A stretch of DNA of 56,688 nt, taken from contig ADNK01000138.1 of the NCBI GenBank assembly GCA_000320545.1, positions 1-56,688 on the forward strand, given 5' to 3'. This document shows, piece by piece, positions 36,210 to 48,764 of this stretch. Source of the DNA: Bigelowiella natans CCMP2755. Its lineage: Eukaryota; Cercozoa; Chlorarachniophyceae. Below the pieces are notes generated by a model, which was given only the letters and a program-made list of their open reading frames with translations, was not told the DNA's origin and ran no database searches. A program made the position numbers and the translations under genes. Every line of letters begins with the position of its first letter. Within the stretch, counting starts at the first letter, position 1.

Positions 36210-36383
36210 AAATTGTGATGTGAAAGTAAAACTCACGGCAAGATGCGGGAGTATTGATGTAGGATACGAGTTTTTGCTCTAGATCCGACTGCTGACGTTG
36301 CCCCTGCTACATAAAAAGAAATTTATTGAGAGGAAAAACTGGGGATATGATTGAAGGGAAACCTGGAGGTAATAATCGGCCAT
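32885..36383 (-). CDS. Unknown multi-exon protein with Gln/His-rich tail
   Basis: The start is MADYYLQ at 36383, followed by QGQRQQSDLEQKLVSYINT near 36240-36305. After one unresolved exon near 36000-36080, exons join in phase: RIVHKMLSNPKEILQQVQSS, then VHALYYSNLNQRLEKEPNQK, ARDVSVGKNSPLKIFFVKGN, AQYATGPNSPKNPTNDMWFS..., GFNIDTKINKTDN, TPEAVQEIKGHASQAGSGVV..., TNRKRKVPGTASARNH..., TGSFQYPKMISSSHAG..., and finally TEFGDMVAASESSSQLLHDD ending in TAA at 32885. The front half looks like an alpha/beta domain with many aromatics. The back half has a basic NRKRK patch and His, Gln and Ala runs typical of transcription regulators. I do not recognise a family; a DNA-linked role is a guess. It lies in tandem, 271 bp upstream of the next minus-strand gene. 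Confidence 0.65.
33992..34077. repeat. (AC)n then (AT)n arrays
   Basis: Two dinucleotide arrays in an intron of the gene 32885-36383. Confidence 0.95.
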
Positions 36384-37342
36384 GATGAAGTATTCAGGGT
36401 CAGTGCTTTGTAGATTTAGTTACTTTTTGCCGCAAAGAAAGCTACCTGTAAATTAGAATCCAAATTTGTGAGGTAAATTTTTATGAGAAGGCAGAGACGC
36501 CCATTTAAGAGAGACATGAAAGAATGTTGATGTGAACACGCAACGATATGTTCAGAAAGTCAAGAGCAGATGTAATGTTTGTAAATGTACAAAAATGATG
36601 AAGTTTGTGAATGTACAAATATAAACGAAGTGGCATTATTCAAACACTACATGTTGATAACTGATGGCTAGGCATTGTCCTACCTCCTCTTTCAAAAGAA
36701 GTCCTCAAGGAGATTGATCAGGACGCCCTCCATCAGAACAGTAGAATGAACGGTCTTCCGACGATAGTTTCAGACTTTTCTCATGCATATTGAAACAAAA
36801 AGAAGTTAAAATTCCAGTCTGTTTATTCATTGATTCTCAATTGTGCTAATCCGGGTCCGAGAAAATAGTGTGGATGAAAGTGGAGGTCATTTGTACATTT
36901 TTGAACGATTTTTCAATGTTCACTGACAAGATTTGCGCGTGTATTGCATGCTTAATTCATGAAACGGCTAGATCTAATTTCGGTTTTCTCCGCCAAGCTT
37001 CCGTTTCCAACCGCCAGGGATCGCGTCCTAATGTTGAGCAAAAATCGGAGTCAGTTGTGTATGTCCGATGTCTTACGACTTGGACCTGATGAGCATGTGA
37101 CGTTCCTCTTTGGCGACATGGTGATTTCCTGGTCTCGGACACATTCGGACATGTCGGACAGTTTCAACATCCAGGATTTCCTGATTTCCTGCCTTCCAAT
37201 GGATGATGGATTTTTCTCCTTTCATTGGTTGAATCTCCCGAGAATCTCATGCGAAACTCAACCTTGGACATTTCAACCCCTGACATTTTCATTCAGCCAC
37301 CGGATGTTGTGGTTGGCGTGAAGCCAGTGCTTCTGATTGCAA

Positions 37343-38760
37343 TGATGGGGGCTCAAGGGGGATTCTCACTCCCCCGGGTTTTGGTCCGTATCATGCTCGG
37401 CGGTTTTGCCCCGGCGTCAGCCGGGAAAATTTTTCGATTTCACCCCAAAAAATGCAAATTTTGTTCAAATTCCTCAATGTTTTCTTCAAAAACCATCCAC
37501 AAAGTGTCCAGTGAAATTGCCCAAGATGCACATTGGCGGAACTCTTGGCATCGTGTCTAGACCTGGGACATGCATTGATTCTGATTGATTCACACCCGAT
37601 TGAATCTGATTCAATCCGATTCTTCAAGGAGGTTTCACCCAATGAATCTGAATCAATCGATCCATCTGTCCACTCCATGGCTCCAGGCAAAGCACTTTCT
37701 CGCAAATGGGTTGCGAAATTGTCGGACGAGAAAGGAAATCCGTGTTGGAAATGCGTGTTGTGCCAAAAGAAAAATGGGGCACGGAGCAAGCATCAAGGAA
37801 TGAATCAGATTTGTGCGTCATCGCGATGTTGAAATCCAGACAGTGTGTCAATTTTGCTGCAAAAATTCTTGTGGTGAACATGCCACAACATGACATCATC
37901 ATGAAACCCGAATTGATCAAATCATTCGGAACAATTGATCAAATCCGTTTTGTTCTGGATGGCATTTCATCAAATCATGACTTGTCCCAGGCATGATCGT
38001 GTCACTGGGATGTCTCAGATGTGCCCAACCCACTTCCCTGGCGCATGCAGATTTGATCAATGCTTTGTTCATCGTTCATTGTTCATCATTCCCGCCCTTT
38101 CCATCGATGTGTGCACCAGCGTGTGTGACTGATCACGTGCGCAGCGTCGATCATCCAGTCGTGCGCGATGTCGCGACGTGTCTGGCTTCAATTTGATGAT
38201 GAAGTGACAAGTGTGCATCAGAGTGGGAAGCTGTGAGTGCTTGCGTGCGCGCGCGCTGGGCACGCACAAAGTGTGCCAGTGTGCGCCATCGCGCCCACAC
38301 GTCTTGCTCGTGCGTCCAATCCCAAGCAGCTCTGGAGCTGCGCGTCGCGCATCACATCCAGCTTCATTGATTGCCGCATCGGCACCGTGCAGGCCGCTAG
38401 GAGCCACACATCGAAAACTCACCAAAGTCAAAACCACCAAAAAAAAGCACTTTTTTGGCGCGGAAACGTTCAATTTTGCGAATTTTGGAGTGGAACTTCT
38501 GGAGGTGACGGAGTTGCTCTTGACACGGCCTCTGAGCATGTTTTTTTGAGCCAACGCGCAAAGGGGACCCTTTCCGCGGCACCCAAAGTTTTTGCCCTCG
38601 ATTTTTTTCCTTGAAAATCCACTTTTTTGCACCCCTTTCTGGACAATTCTGGACCTTCTCACACGTCCAGAAGTCTTCTGTGGTGCTTCGGAAGAAGTTT
38701 GGATTGGATTCCGAGCATGACACGGACCAAAACCCGGGGGAGTGAATCCCCCTTGTGGGG
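37343..38760. repeat. Inverted repeat pair within the island
   Basis: The segment 37343-37400 (containing CTCCCCCGGGTTTTGGTCCG) recurs in inverted orientation at about 38703-38760 (CGGACCAAAACCCGGGGGAG) with a few differences. About 1.3 kb lies between the arms. I see no target-site duplication or transposase. Confidence 0.7.
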
Positions 38761-38871
38761 GCTTTGTCTCCGCAAAAGCCGGGGATGTTGTGGTCATTGC
38801 GAAGCTCGCTGTCCAAATGGACCAGGAACGAAGAATGCATCCTCCTCCATCTTCATGCCTTCCAGTGAGGG

Positions 38872-39830
38872 CAACATCTCCGCAAAAGCTGGGGATGCAC
38901 GTTGTGGCAGGCACGAAGCAGACCATGAAGGTGTGGTCCATGGGATTGTTCTCTTGGGGTTCGCAGGTGTGGTGTTCTTGCTTGGTGATCTCCAAGCACG
39001 AGCAAACCATCACGACAGGATTTGGGGATGCGTGGTCCTGAATTTGGCACTGAAAACAATGAAACTAGGAACGGAGGAGTGGCCACAATGCCATTCTTGA
39101 TTCCTTTTGGTTTCACTGGACAGTCCTCACCAAAGTCAGTTCGAGGCACTGCGTTTCGCACACTGCAAGTGTCTTGTCACGTTTTGGAAGTGCAGTTCTT
39201 CATCATTGTTCATTGTTCATTGTTCCACCTGAACGTGTCCTCCCATGTGGCGAGTGTTGCAACACTGTCATGGCGCCATGCCCAAACTTGGACCTCGTTG
39301 GAACTTGCTCGAGGTGCTGCGTTTCACACTTTGCAAACATCACGACACGTTTTGGAGGTGCAGTCATCATCAAGTTCGTTCTTCTTCGTCATTCCTCCAA
39401 CTTCGTGCCACTCAGCAGGGCCAATGTCTCCGCAAAAGCCGGGGATGTTGTGGTTGGCGTGAAACTCGTGCATCCAAGTGGATCATGAAGGAGTGCTCCA
39501 CAGGATTGTTCGCTTGGGGTTTGAAGGCATGGTGTTCTTGCTTGGTGAACTCCAAAAGTGAGAAAGCCACGAAAGCACAGAGAAGTCGTGGTCCTGAAGT
39601 TGGCAATGGTCAGGCACAAAAGACGATGAAACTGGGAATGGAGGAATGGCTGGAATGCCACTCTTGGTTCCTTTTGGCTTCACCAGTTGGTCCTCACTGA
39701 AGTTGCTTCGAGGCACTGCGTTTCGTGAGAACAATGAGAACAACGATGAAAAACCACACCTTGCATTGCAAGCGTCTTGTCACACTTTGGAAGTGTGGTT
39801 TTCATCATTGTTCTCATTGTTCTCACCTCG
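38872..39830. repeat. Diverged tandem direct repeat, period about 548 bp
   Basis: Unit 1 begins near 38872 and unit 2 near 39419. Both carry, in order, TCTCCGCAAAAGC.GGGGATG, GGATTGTTC.CTTGGGGTT, GGTGTTCTTGCTTGGTGA, a GTCCTGAA.TTGGCA block, TGAAACT.GGAA.GGAGGA.TGG, CACTGCGTTTCG and TTGGAAGTG. A partial extra copy of the CGCAAAAGCCGGGGATGTTG word sits at 38767, and related words at 37300 and 39320. Identity looks like roughly two thirds to four fifths. Confidence 0.7.
39727..39827. repeat. Short hairpin in the repeat island
   Basis: GAGAACAATGAGAACAACGA at 39727 and onward through the CCACACCTT edge is matched by the reverse complement ending in CATTGTTCTCATTGTTCTC at 39827. The arms are about 34 bases with few mismatches, and the loop is about 30 bases. 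Confidence 0.7.
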
Positions 39831-40962
39831 GTGGACTCCACTCAGTTGCGTTCCGCATCCTCAACTTCTCAGGAGACTTGGTCAATTGGGGAGGTCACGG
39901 ATGAGTCAATGTGACCCGTGACCCACAATCCTTTCAACTGCTCCTGTTGAATCGCTTCACTCATTGTTTCAATCATTCATCGCAGTGACGTGAAACGACG
40001 CGCCACACGCCCCGCACGACACTGAGTGGCAGAATTGAACGCGCCAAGAGCAGCGCAGAGTTTTGCGCAAGCCTGCGGAGGCTCGTTTGTTCGTGTCAGA
40101 GTTCGATTTGAAAGTGACTGGACACAAGCAAGCTTCCGCAACCGAGAAAAAACAGCGAATGAAAAAGTGCAGAGTGGTGCAGCTGTTGCAAAAGCAGTCT
40201 GAGCATTTGTGCTTGAAATCTTGGCCATTCCAGAGTTGTGGACACTTTTGGCCCGATTTGCACGAGCGGAATCGCAGGAATGCTTGTTCGTGCGCTCATC
40301 ATCACAGCATTCTGGCATTCACGAACAAAGCTTGATCACAAAGTTCAGTTTTTGATCGTTTGCTGTCAAGTTGCTCCGTCCGGTGTGTGCACTGAACGAA
40401 CTTCCGATCACAAGCGCGAGCCTTCCTGGGCACTGACGATGTTCTTTTTTCACTTGACAATCAAAAATGATGAAATCCTGTGCAGTCGATCAGCAACGTA
40501 GTCCTGCCACTTGCACTGCTGCTAGCTAGCCACGCTTGGCCAGCTAGCTAGACTGCGTGAGTCGTGATGCACGAGAGGCCGTGCGCGCGCTTCACAGTGC
40601 CGCATGCAAGTGGCGCTGTTTCATGCTGACAACAACACGTGCGACAAAGAAGCGTGGTCCTTTTCCCTCATGAGCATCTGTTGAATGAGACTCCATCTGC
40701 CTGGAATTTTCCCACCGCCCCTCGCTCGTGCACCAATGATCATCATGTTTTGATGCAACCACGATGAGCTGCTGATTGATGTGCGGCATGCGCTGAACAT
40801 TGCATTGTTGCTGAACGCTACGCAATGACATTCCACCATCATCACTTGCATGAGCACTACTTTCTCTACACAGCTAGGAAACCAAAACTAGCGCGGTTCT
40901 GGTCATCCAAGAATGAACGTCTGCGCGAAAAGAAAGCTCGTCAAGTGACGATGATCATCTTG

Positions 40963-41480
40963 TTACACAATGTTGTCATTTGCCCACTCATCGACAGCAC
41001 GTAACTCCTTTTTGTCGATGTATTTTGTGTTTTGTGTGCTAAAATTCTCTTCCCGATCTTCGATCATCAAGTTATCACTCTTGTCATTTTCACCGCTATC
41101 ATATTCATGGTCATCATCAGCATCATCCTCATCCTCATCATCTTCACCACCACTGCCACTGTCATCGTCCCCATCTATCTCATCGTTGCGAAGATATTTC
41201 TGATCATCACCATCATCTTCATCGTCATCATCTTGCTCACTATTTTCTTCGTCTTGATCACGTCCTTCTTCATTGTCATAATCCTGGCTATGAGCCTCTT
41301 TTGAGTCGTCATATTCACCACAATATTCATCACAATTGTCCTCGTCATCATCTTCTTCATCTGAAGCAGTACTGAGGAGCTCCAGAGCAGTCTGTGTTCA
41401 ATCGATGATGCATGGAATCATGATGAGTGAAGGCAGTGGTTTGAACGATGATGAATGAATAAATGAATGACAGACAATAA

Positions 41481-41516
<36 letters not shown>

Positions 41517-41911
41517 TGATACTTTGAACAAACAACTTAAATCATCTCATGACACAACACTCCTCTTTAATATACTTTCTGTTCGTCTGAAGGATCTTCT
41601 AAACCGCGCGGAATGACGAAGTATACAGAGATAATATCCTGACAGGGAGAAGTTGAATGAGCAGTAGGTAGAGTCTTTCGTCAGTCATGTTAGCCAGTAG
41701 CATTATTGGTATTATGCGAAGATGATGATGATGATGACGATGATGATAGGTAGCACGGGTACGTTCAAATATAGTAGCGGAATCAACGGCGATCATATAA
41801 TTTCTCATTATTAGCGTACGCAGTTAGCGGATTTGCAACTGCGAAACAACTGCTAATTTCTATGTAATATATTTGAACAAAATATTTTGAAATTTATCAT
41901 TCTCTTTTTAT

Positions 41912-41951
<40 letters not shown>

Positions 41952-42462
41952 GCACAAGCATGCTGCCTTGATTCCGAACTTTTAATTTTCAGATGTAATA
42001 TCGGCGAGAAAGAGATCAGATTTCGGAAAGGGGTTGGAAGAGGCAAAATTAATTACTACATGTTTTGGCATCACTATTTTATTTCTTCCTTCTTCTTTTT
42101 CTTTTTCTTCTTCTTCTTCGTCGCTTCTTCTACCTTATCTGCGTTAAGAGCATATTGTTTCTCTTGCTGCATAATTTTCAATGCAGCTCCAGGGGTTCTA
42201 ACACGCACATCTTCAACCTATAGTGGTTGTAGTAGCAGCAGTAGTAGTAGTAGTAGTAGTAGTAGCAATACCATCAATAAGCACTCAGCACCGCTATTAC
42301 TTCTAATAGACATCAAAAACACCCACAACAGCAATAACCACCTGCACGATATGCATGCCATCTCTCGCTCCAAACCTCTCAGCGGATCCTACCAACACAT
42401 ATGATGATGATGATGATGATGACGATGATGATGACGATGACGATGATAACACGTATTTTTTC

Positions 42463-42497
<35 letters not shown>

Positions 42498-42810
42498 GCC
42501 GTTCTTGTCTTTTCCTTTTTCTTCTTCAGAATGATTAGTTTTGTTGTAGCATTATAACACATAGAAGAAGAAGAACAGCAAGGGCTGCTACTGTTCTTGT
42601 CCTTGTGTGTCTAACCACATTAATAACTAAACGATCATAATGTTCTTGTGTGTCTAACCACATTAATAACTAAACGATCATAATCAATAACATCCCTCCT
42701 TATTAGACTCCTCCTCCTCAATCGCCACCGCATTATTAGAAGAGGTAAAGGAGGAGGAGGATGCATATGAATTAAAAATAAATACTATTTATGTCTAACA
42801 TCAGCATCGA

Positions 42811-42843
<33 letters not shown>

Positions 42844-43348
42844 CACATACCGTCTGATTTCACATTTCTAATAACATTATCCCTCTCCGAAAGACCAAAT
42901 CCAAACACAAACTTCTTGACGACGTTAGAAGGAGGAGAAGCATAAATATTTGTGCCTGTTTCTCTTCCTCCTTTGCGAAATTCAATCTGAAAGCATGGAA
43001 GGAGATAGTGATGAAGATCATGGTAGGAATAGAATTAATTATATGATGATATACACAATTTATGTCAGTGTTGTGTATGTTGAGTCTCCTTTGTTTGTTC
43101 TCTAATGTTGAGTAATTTGTTGTTGTTGTATGTTGAGTCTCCTTTGTTTGTTCTCTAATGTTGAGTAATTTGTTGTTGTTGTTGTAGTAGTAGTAGTAGT
43201 AGTAGCTAATTGTGCTACCTAATTTCAGCTCTTCCACTAACCCATCCATCCATCCTCTCCCCCCTCACTCTCTAGATTACTTACTACCTTGAAGGCTCCT
43301 AAAGCATTGTAAGACTTGGGACTACGGATACGAAGGAATTCAACCTAG

Positions 43349-43380
<32 letters not shown>

Positions 43381-43652
43381 ATGATGATAATATATAGGTG
43401 GGACAATAATGATAATAATCAATAATAATAATAGGAAATGGTGGTGGTGATTCTTCAGAGATATTGCAGGCAGTAGAGTACGTATCGGCTGCTTGTTGAT
43501 CATGGACAAGAAGACACCAATTATTACTTACTTACTTCCTTATTTACTACAGCAACAACAACAGCTGCTACTACTACCATTACTACTACTACTGCTGCTG
43601 CTACTACTACTACTACTGCGTTGTGTTCTATTACACTTTTCAATAACCATCT

Positions 43653-43683
<31 letters not shown>

Positions 43684-44275
43684 CAGCAATATGCTGCTAT
43701 TACTACCACTACTGCTATCACACAACAACAACAACAACAACTACTACTAATGCTACTACCTCAAAGGTGCGATTTTGCTTCCTTGCTCTTTTCATAGCAC
43801 GTCGCATCTAAAAGCACAAAATATATCTTCAAAATCATTTATAACAGTACTACTAATACCATCGTCTACAGATAAATAACCACCTGGTCAAAGATTGAAT
43901 CGTGGTTGTATAGTTTAGTCCTTTTCCCAGCAACACTCACAATAATATCACCTATAACATCAAATAATACACCATAATATTATGCTTGATATTTGATGAA
44001 GAGTAGTAGTTTCGTAATACCAGATCTTATTCCATTGCTATGAGCTTGACCTCCAGCTGTGACACCATCAACCTAGTAATTGGGATAATCAATTTGTGTG
44101 TCTTGTATATATATTATTATACTTTTATAGTAGTAGCAGTAGTAGTAGTACCCGATGTATGGTAGGTTCTTCAAACAATAAGCTGCAGCATAAAAATGTA
44201 ATATGAGGAGGAGGAGGAGGAGGAGGAGGAGGAGGAGGATCTAAGTGTAAGTTCTAAGCTTAATAATAATAATGA

Positions 44276-44329
<54 letters not shown>

Positions 44330-44827
44330 ACCAGCATGCATGTAGGTATAATACGACAACAACAGTGATGAAGATGATTATTAATTGTTTTTATCGTTGC
44401 TCCTCCTGAATCTTAATCTTGATTGATGAATGACGTTTAGATCATCATCATCACTACGTTGTTGTTGTTGTCATATTATTACTACTATCATTCTTATTTT
44501 TGTTATTATTATTATTATTATTATATTATGATTGTTACTCGTGCTTGTCGTTGCGTAGCATGGATTGAACATTATTTCTTCCTGGTGGCCGTTGACCTGG
44601 CACTGTCCATGTCTCTGTAGTAGTAATAATAATAAATGTAGAGAGCAATTTTATCGTTCGCTTTGGTAATGTTCATGTTGTTGTTTTGGTGGTGAGAGAA
44701 AAAGAGAAAGAGGGAGAGAGAAATGGTAGTCGTGGTAGTAGTAGTGCTGCTGCTCACACATCAATCATAATCATATAAATGCGTGTTATTATAAATGACG
44801 TCTTTCATCTGTCACCTAGAATACAAT

Positions 44828-44858
<31 letters not shown>

Positions 44859-45532
44859 GCAGCAGCAACAACACACCAATTAGCACGTACGCTCTACCTT
44901 CGGGCCAACGCGTGGTGCGAATTAAGGTATGATTCTTCAAAGATATTCCTGAAGGAAAGGGGGCTTATATTGTGAAAAATGATTAGGGCTCATGACGATG
45001 AGGTGGTTGGTAGTATGCTTGATAAAGAGAGAAGACGAAGAAGAACAAGACAAAGACTCTCTTTCTCTGACCATCCTTTGTTTCTGTAGCAGCATGTATA
45101 CGTCGTTGTTGTCGTGGTGATCATTTAAGTGAGTAAGTCTAAGTCTCAACTACCTAACTGATCAGTCCCTGTGAAGTTTATCTATAGTATTGAAGGAGGA
45201 GGAGGAGGAGGGAGAGGAAGAAGGAAGAAGAGGGAAGAACATGAAAACATGATTGATCATAGCAAGTTGTAATATTTAGATTGAGAATCATGAAGGATGT
45301 GATAAATACTTAAATATCAACAACAACATCATCAACAACAACAACAAAAAGAAGAAGACGAAGAAGAAGAAGACGAAGAAGAAGAAGAAGAAGAAGAAGA
45401 TAAAGAAGAGACCAGAAATAAAGATTCTTTGAACGTCGTTTGTGGATGGTGGTAGTAGTGCAAAGGAGGAGACCAAGAAGGAAAATTGACGCAGAAGAGA
45501 AAAGACGATGATGACAACAACAACAAGAACGT

Positions 45533-45565
<33 letters not shown>

Positions 45566-46469
45566 GTGTATTTGAGACCGACGCGCACACACACGCACTC
45601 ACACACACCTTGATAACTTTTGCTGCAAGAAATTCAGGTGGGTTTGTTTCCATGGCATCGTTGAGCTAGACGACGATGATCATGCATGACAATAATAACA
45701 ATAATACCCAAGATGATTGAGCTAGATGACGATGATCATACATAATGATAATAATAATACTACACAAGATGATTAAATAATATATATTTAAACAATGTAG
45801 CATATGGTGTTTGTGAGAAGAGAGCAACCAATGTCCTTACTACTACTACTACACTACTACTACTATTTTTTGTGTACTACTACTACTACCACTACTACTA
45901 CTACCTTTTCTTCCATATCTTTGAATCTATTTGTGAGTGTTTTGAGAGCAATCGTACACTGTCGGAGCAGCCCATGCTTGTGCAGGACGATAAGAACCTA
46001 CCACCGCCATCAGCAGCACCATAAACACGATGATAATAAATTCACCAATCAATCAATGTCTTGCTTCTAGGATGATATCATCATCATCATCATCATCTTC
46101 TCCTTCTTCTATGTGGTGTGCAACTACAACAATAACATCTACTACAACTACTACTGGTAGTGTTCCCCTCCTCCTCCTCCTCCTCCTCCTCCTCCTCCTC
46201 CTTGTGGTACTAGTTAGTGATTCTGACCTTCCGTGCCAGCAACACTTGATGTCGGTACATTAGAGGCGCTAAGTCGTATGCTCTTGAAACCAATTCAGCT
46301 ACTAGTTTCTGTGGAAAGAAGGAAGACAAGTATGATATTAGTAGTAGTAGTAATAATAGTAATAATTATAACAATAGTTAATAATAGTGATGATGATGGT
46401 AAAGTATTATTACGCAAAAGAACCTCCAAATTACTACTACTCCTACTACTATTACTATTTCTGCTGCTG

Positions 46470-46500
<31 letters not shown>

Positions 46501-46780
46501 CTCTTGATCATCCACTAACTGGTTACGAATCCTTTCAGTCCGAAAATCTTCATAACCAGCCTTATGATAGTAGTAGTAGTGCGTAGCATCATCATCATCA
46601 TCATCATCACCATTATTATTATTGTTATATTATATCATCGTCATCATGATCACGATATCATTTGCGAGTAGTACTAGTAGTACAACTACCTCTAATTTAG
46701 CCATACGCCTCAAGGCTAAAAGTACTGTGGTGTGATTCATATTGGATACCGACAGTGTTGCTCCTAGTAGTAGCAGTAGC

Positions 46781-46811
<31 letters not shown>

Positions 46812-46815
46812 AACA

Positions 46816-46850
<35 letters not shown>

Positions 46851-46944
46851 CATACTACTACTATTACTACTACTACCGGAAAGAATAGATGCTGTTAGCT
46901 CCACGCGGTTCTAATAATGTCGTGAAACACACACAGTGATAACA

Positions 46945-46980
<36 letters not shown>

Positions 46981-47420
46981 AAGATCCACTACATATAGTA
47001 TACAGTACACAGTGATGATTGTCTGCTGTTGTTCTTCAAACCAACCGCAAGGACGAACAAGACGAGTACTTCTACTACTACTACTACTAGTAGTAGTAGT
47101 AGTAGTAGTAGAGAATATGTTCTACCTATCTAAATCTATACTATCGATATGTCATATTGCTCTCCTCTCCTCCTCCTCCTTGAAAGTGTGATTGATTGAC
47201 CATCAACATCATCACCTCTGCCAGGTTTATTTGGGTTCTAGCCTGCAGAAGAAGATGAAAGAGAGAATAGATTTAGAAACACCACTCATTCTGATGATTT
47301 TGATGTTTGTATGCTACTAGTCAGCATGATCATCATTTAATTTGTATACTGATAAAACACAAATACTACCCTTTCGTCGGCAACTGTCTTTTTTGCTTGA
47401 TTTAGTGCCTGTATATATAT

Positions 47421-47458
<38 letters not shown>

Positions 47459-47870
47459 CTATTGTGGTCAATCGTAATGATAAGTTACTAGATCACATCA
47501 TCATCAGAGGCAGCGGGAAGTAAGTAGCAAGGAAAGCTGAGTAGCACGCACTCATCTCTTCATAATAATAATAATAATATGTCCAAGTCTAACAACAAGA
47601 AGAAGAAGAAGAGGAAGAAGACTCACTTCAATCTGAATATTCCTTCTCATTCTTGCTCGCTCTTTCTGAGATAAAAGAAGAAACGAGTTTGTCTACTGCA
47701 TACTCAATAATAAAAATAATAATAATAATAATAATACTGTTGCTGTACAAATCCAGGTTGCTGCTTTCATTATTATTCTTATCATGTTTTATTTTCAATA
47801 TAAATGTTGTAATATGTGTAATACAAATTCATCTTAACCCAAGAAATAGATTATATCAGCGCTCATAATT

Positions 47871-47923
<53 letters not shown>

Positions 47924-48018
47924 ATATACATATAATTTGCAGCATAGTTGTCACCTCGCGCTTCTTCTCCTGTAGCTCTTCTTCCTGAGAATATGCATTC
48001 AAACAGTACTTTTTGTTA

Positions 48019-48072
<54 letters not shown>

Positions 48073-48764
48073 TTGTGTGTGTATTGCCTTCAGATAATAG
48101 CTACTTTATCATTAGAAACAACAACAAGAAGAACAACAACATTAAATCATTCTCACATTTATTTTTTGCCGCCTGAGTTGTGTGGCCCACCGATTGCTTT
48201 TTGACATCTGAAGAAGATGACGACGACGAGGAGGAGGAGGACCATTCAATTATAATAGAAAACCAATGACAAAATTCGAACAATATTCATTAGACCACTG
48301 AACAACTACCATCCTACACACCTTTTTTTGTTTGAACAAGTTTGATTGCTGATGAGCAGTTGGAGGCTGTCCTGGACGCTTATTCCTACCTATGTGCTAG
48401 ATCACGATAAAATGATAATATTAATAAAAACTAGAGGAATAATGATGATGATAAATAATTGCGTACACATATAAATAATAACACACCGATAGCAGTCTGC
48501 CAGCATTTTAATTAAACATGATGATGGCGACGATTGATTCATTGATTGATTGATTTTGCAATGACGTCTCAAAAATCATATTTGTTATTAATAATCATCT
48601 GTCATTGTCGTATATACTATCAATGCTGCATAACAACGAATCTAGCATTATTATTATTATCATTATTACCACAAGGTCATCGATGTAGTCTCTGTTGCTG
48701 CTGGCCTCCTCAGTTCTGCTTTTGGTGAGGACATTTCTTGTGGATGATATTCCCTTCCCTCCAT
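40963..48764 (-). CDS. Coiled-coil protein with PDZ domains and acidic tail
   Basis: At least 23 tiny exons. Well-phased ones: 47955-47984, 47627-47665, 47370-47408, 47216-47242, 46877-46910, 46690-46763, 46501-46560, 46228-46308, 45905-45997, 45609-45665, 45154-45181, 44898-44948, 44539-44614, 44152-44182, 44021-44072, 43884-43951, 43760-43807, 43288-43344, 42851-42986, 42342-42388, 42134-42217, 41576-41638 and 40963-41391. The start near 48764 and exons to 48157 are less sure. The front is Lys/Arg/Glu-rich coiled coil. A PDZ domain is clear from LLFEEPTIHRVDGVTAGGQA through GIRSGDIIVSVAGKRT to FEVEFLRIRSP. A second PDZ-like unit follows (GSAERFGARDGMHIVQVEDV). The last 142 residues are strongly acidic (Asp/Glu runs). 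By family knowledge PDZ domains bind C-terminal peptides, so a scaffold role is likely. It is divergent from the transporter gene. Confidence 0.8.
42602..42684. repeat. Intronic tandem duplication, 43-bp period
   Basis: CTTGTGTGTCTAACCACATT and the following 20 bases occur twice, exactly, at 42602 and 42645, in an intron of the PDZ gene. Confidence 0.9.
43075..43180. repeat. Intronic tandem duplication, 53-bp period
   Basis: GTATGTTGAGTCTCCTTTGT and the following 30 bases occur twice, at 43075 and 43128, ending in a (TTG)n run. It lies between exons 42851-42986 and 43288-43344 of the PDZ gene. Confidence 0.9.
45661..45774. repeat. Intronic tandem duplication, about 56-bp period
   Basis: TTGAGCTAGA.GACGATGATC and the following sequence to AAGATGATT occur twice. 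The first copy overlaps the acceptor of exon 45609-45665 of the PDZ gene, so an acceptor-like CTAG was duplicated along with intron sequence. Confidence 0.8.
47873..48071. repeat. (AT)n, (AT)n and (GT)n arrays around a 30-bp exon
   Basis: Arrays at about 47873-47920 and 48021-48071 bracket exon 47955-47984 of the PDZ gene. Confidence 0.9.

Larger units (their letters stand above)
36384..40962. other. Repeat island without microsatellites
   Basis: From about 36.9 to 40.9 kb the DNA changes character: higher GC, no triplet arrays, many CACG/GTGC and TTCATCATTGTTC words. It contains diverged direct repeats (about 38872-39235 against 39419-39830), an inverted repeat (37343-37400 against 38703-38760) and a hairpin (39727-39827). 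Open frames of up to 314 codons exist on the minus strand (38069-39013), but they run through the repeat modules and show no recognisable domain. It may be a decayed mobile element or a complex satellite. Confidence 0.6.

Noticed and set aside
38069-39013. 314-codon minus-strand ORF
   Set aside because: It is the longest open frame in the island but runs across the inverted and direct repeat modules, has no recognisable motif, and overlaps several other long frames on both strands. The GC-rich sequence simply has few stops.
40800-41001. Plus-strand frame reading ...YAMTFHHHHLHEHYFLYTAR...
   Set aside because: It looks protein-like but starts without a usable ATG of good length, has no partners, and overlaps the acidic exon of the PDZ gene in antisense.
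40970-41304. Plus-strand Ser/Ile-rich ORFs
   Set aside because: They are the complement of the acidic Asp/Glu tail exon (40963-41391), whose frame joins its neighbours in phase.
45288-45653. Overlapping minus-strand ORFs rich in Phe, Ser or Ile
   Set aside because: These are translations of GAA/ATG arrays in three frames. Only the small exon 45609-45665 is supported by phase with its neighbours.
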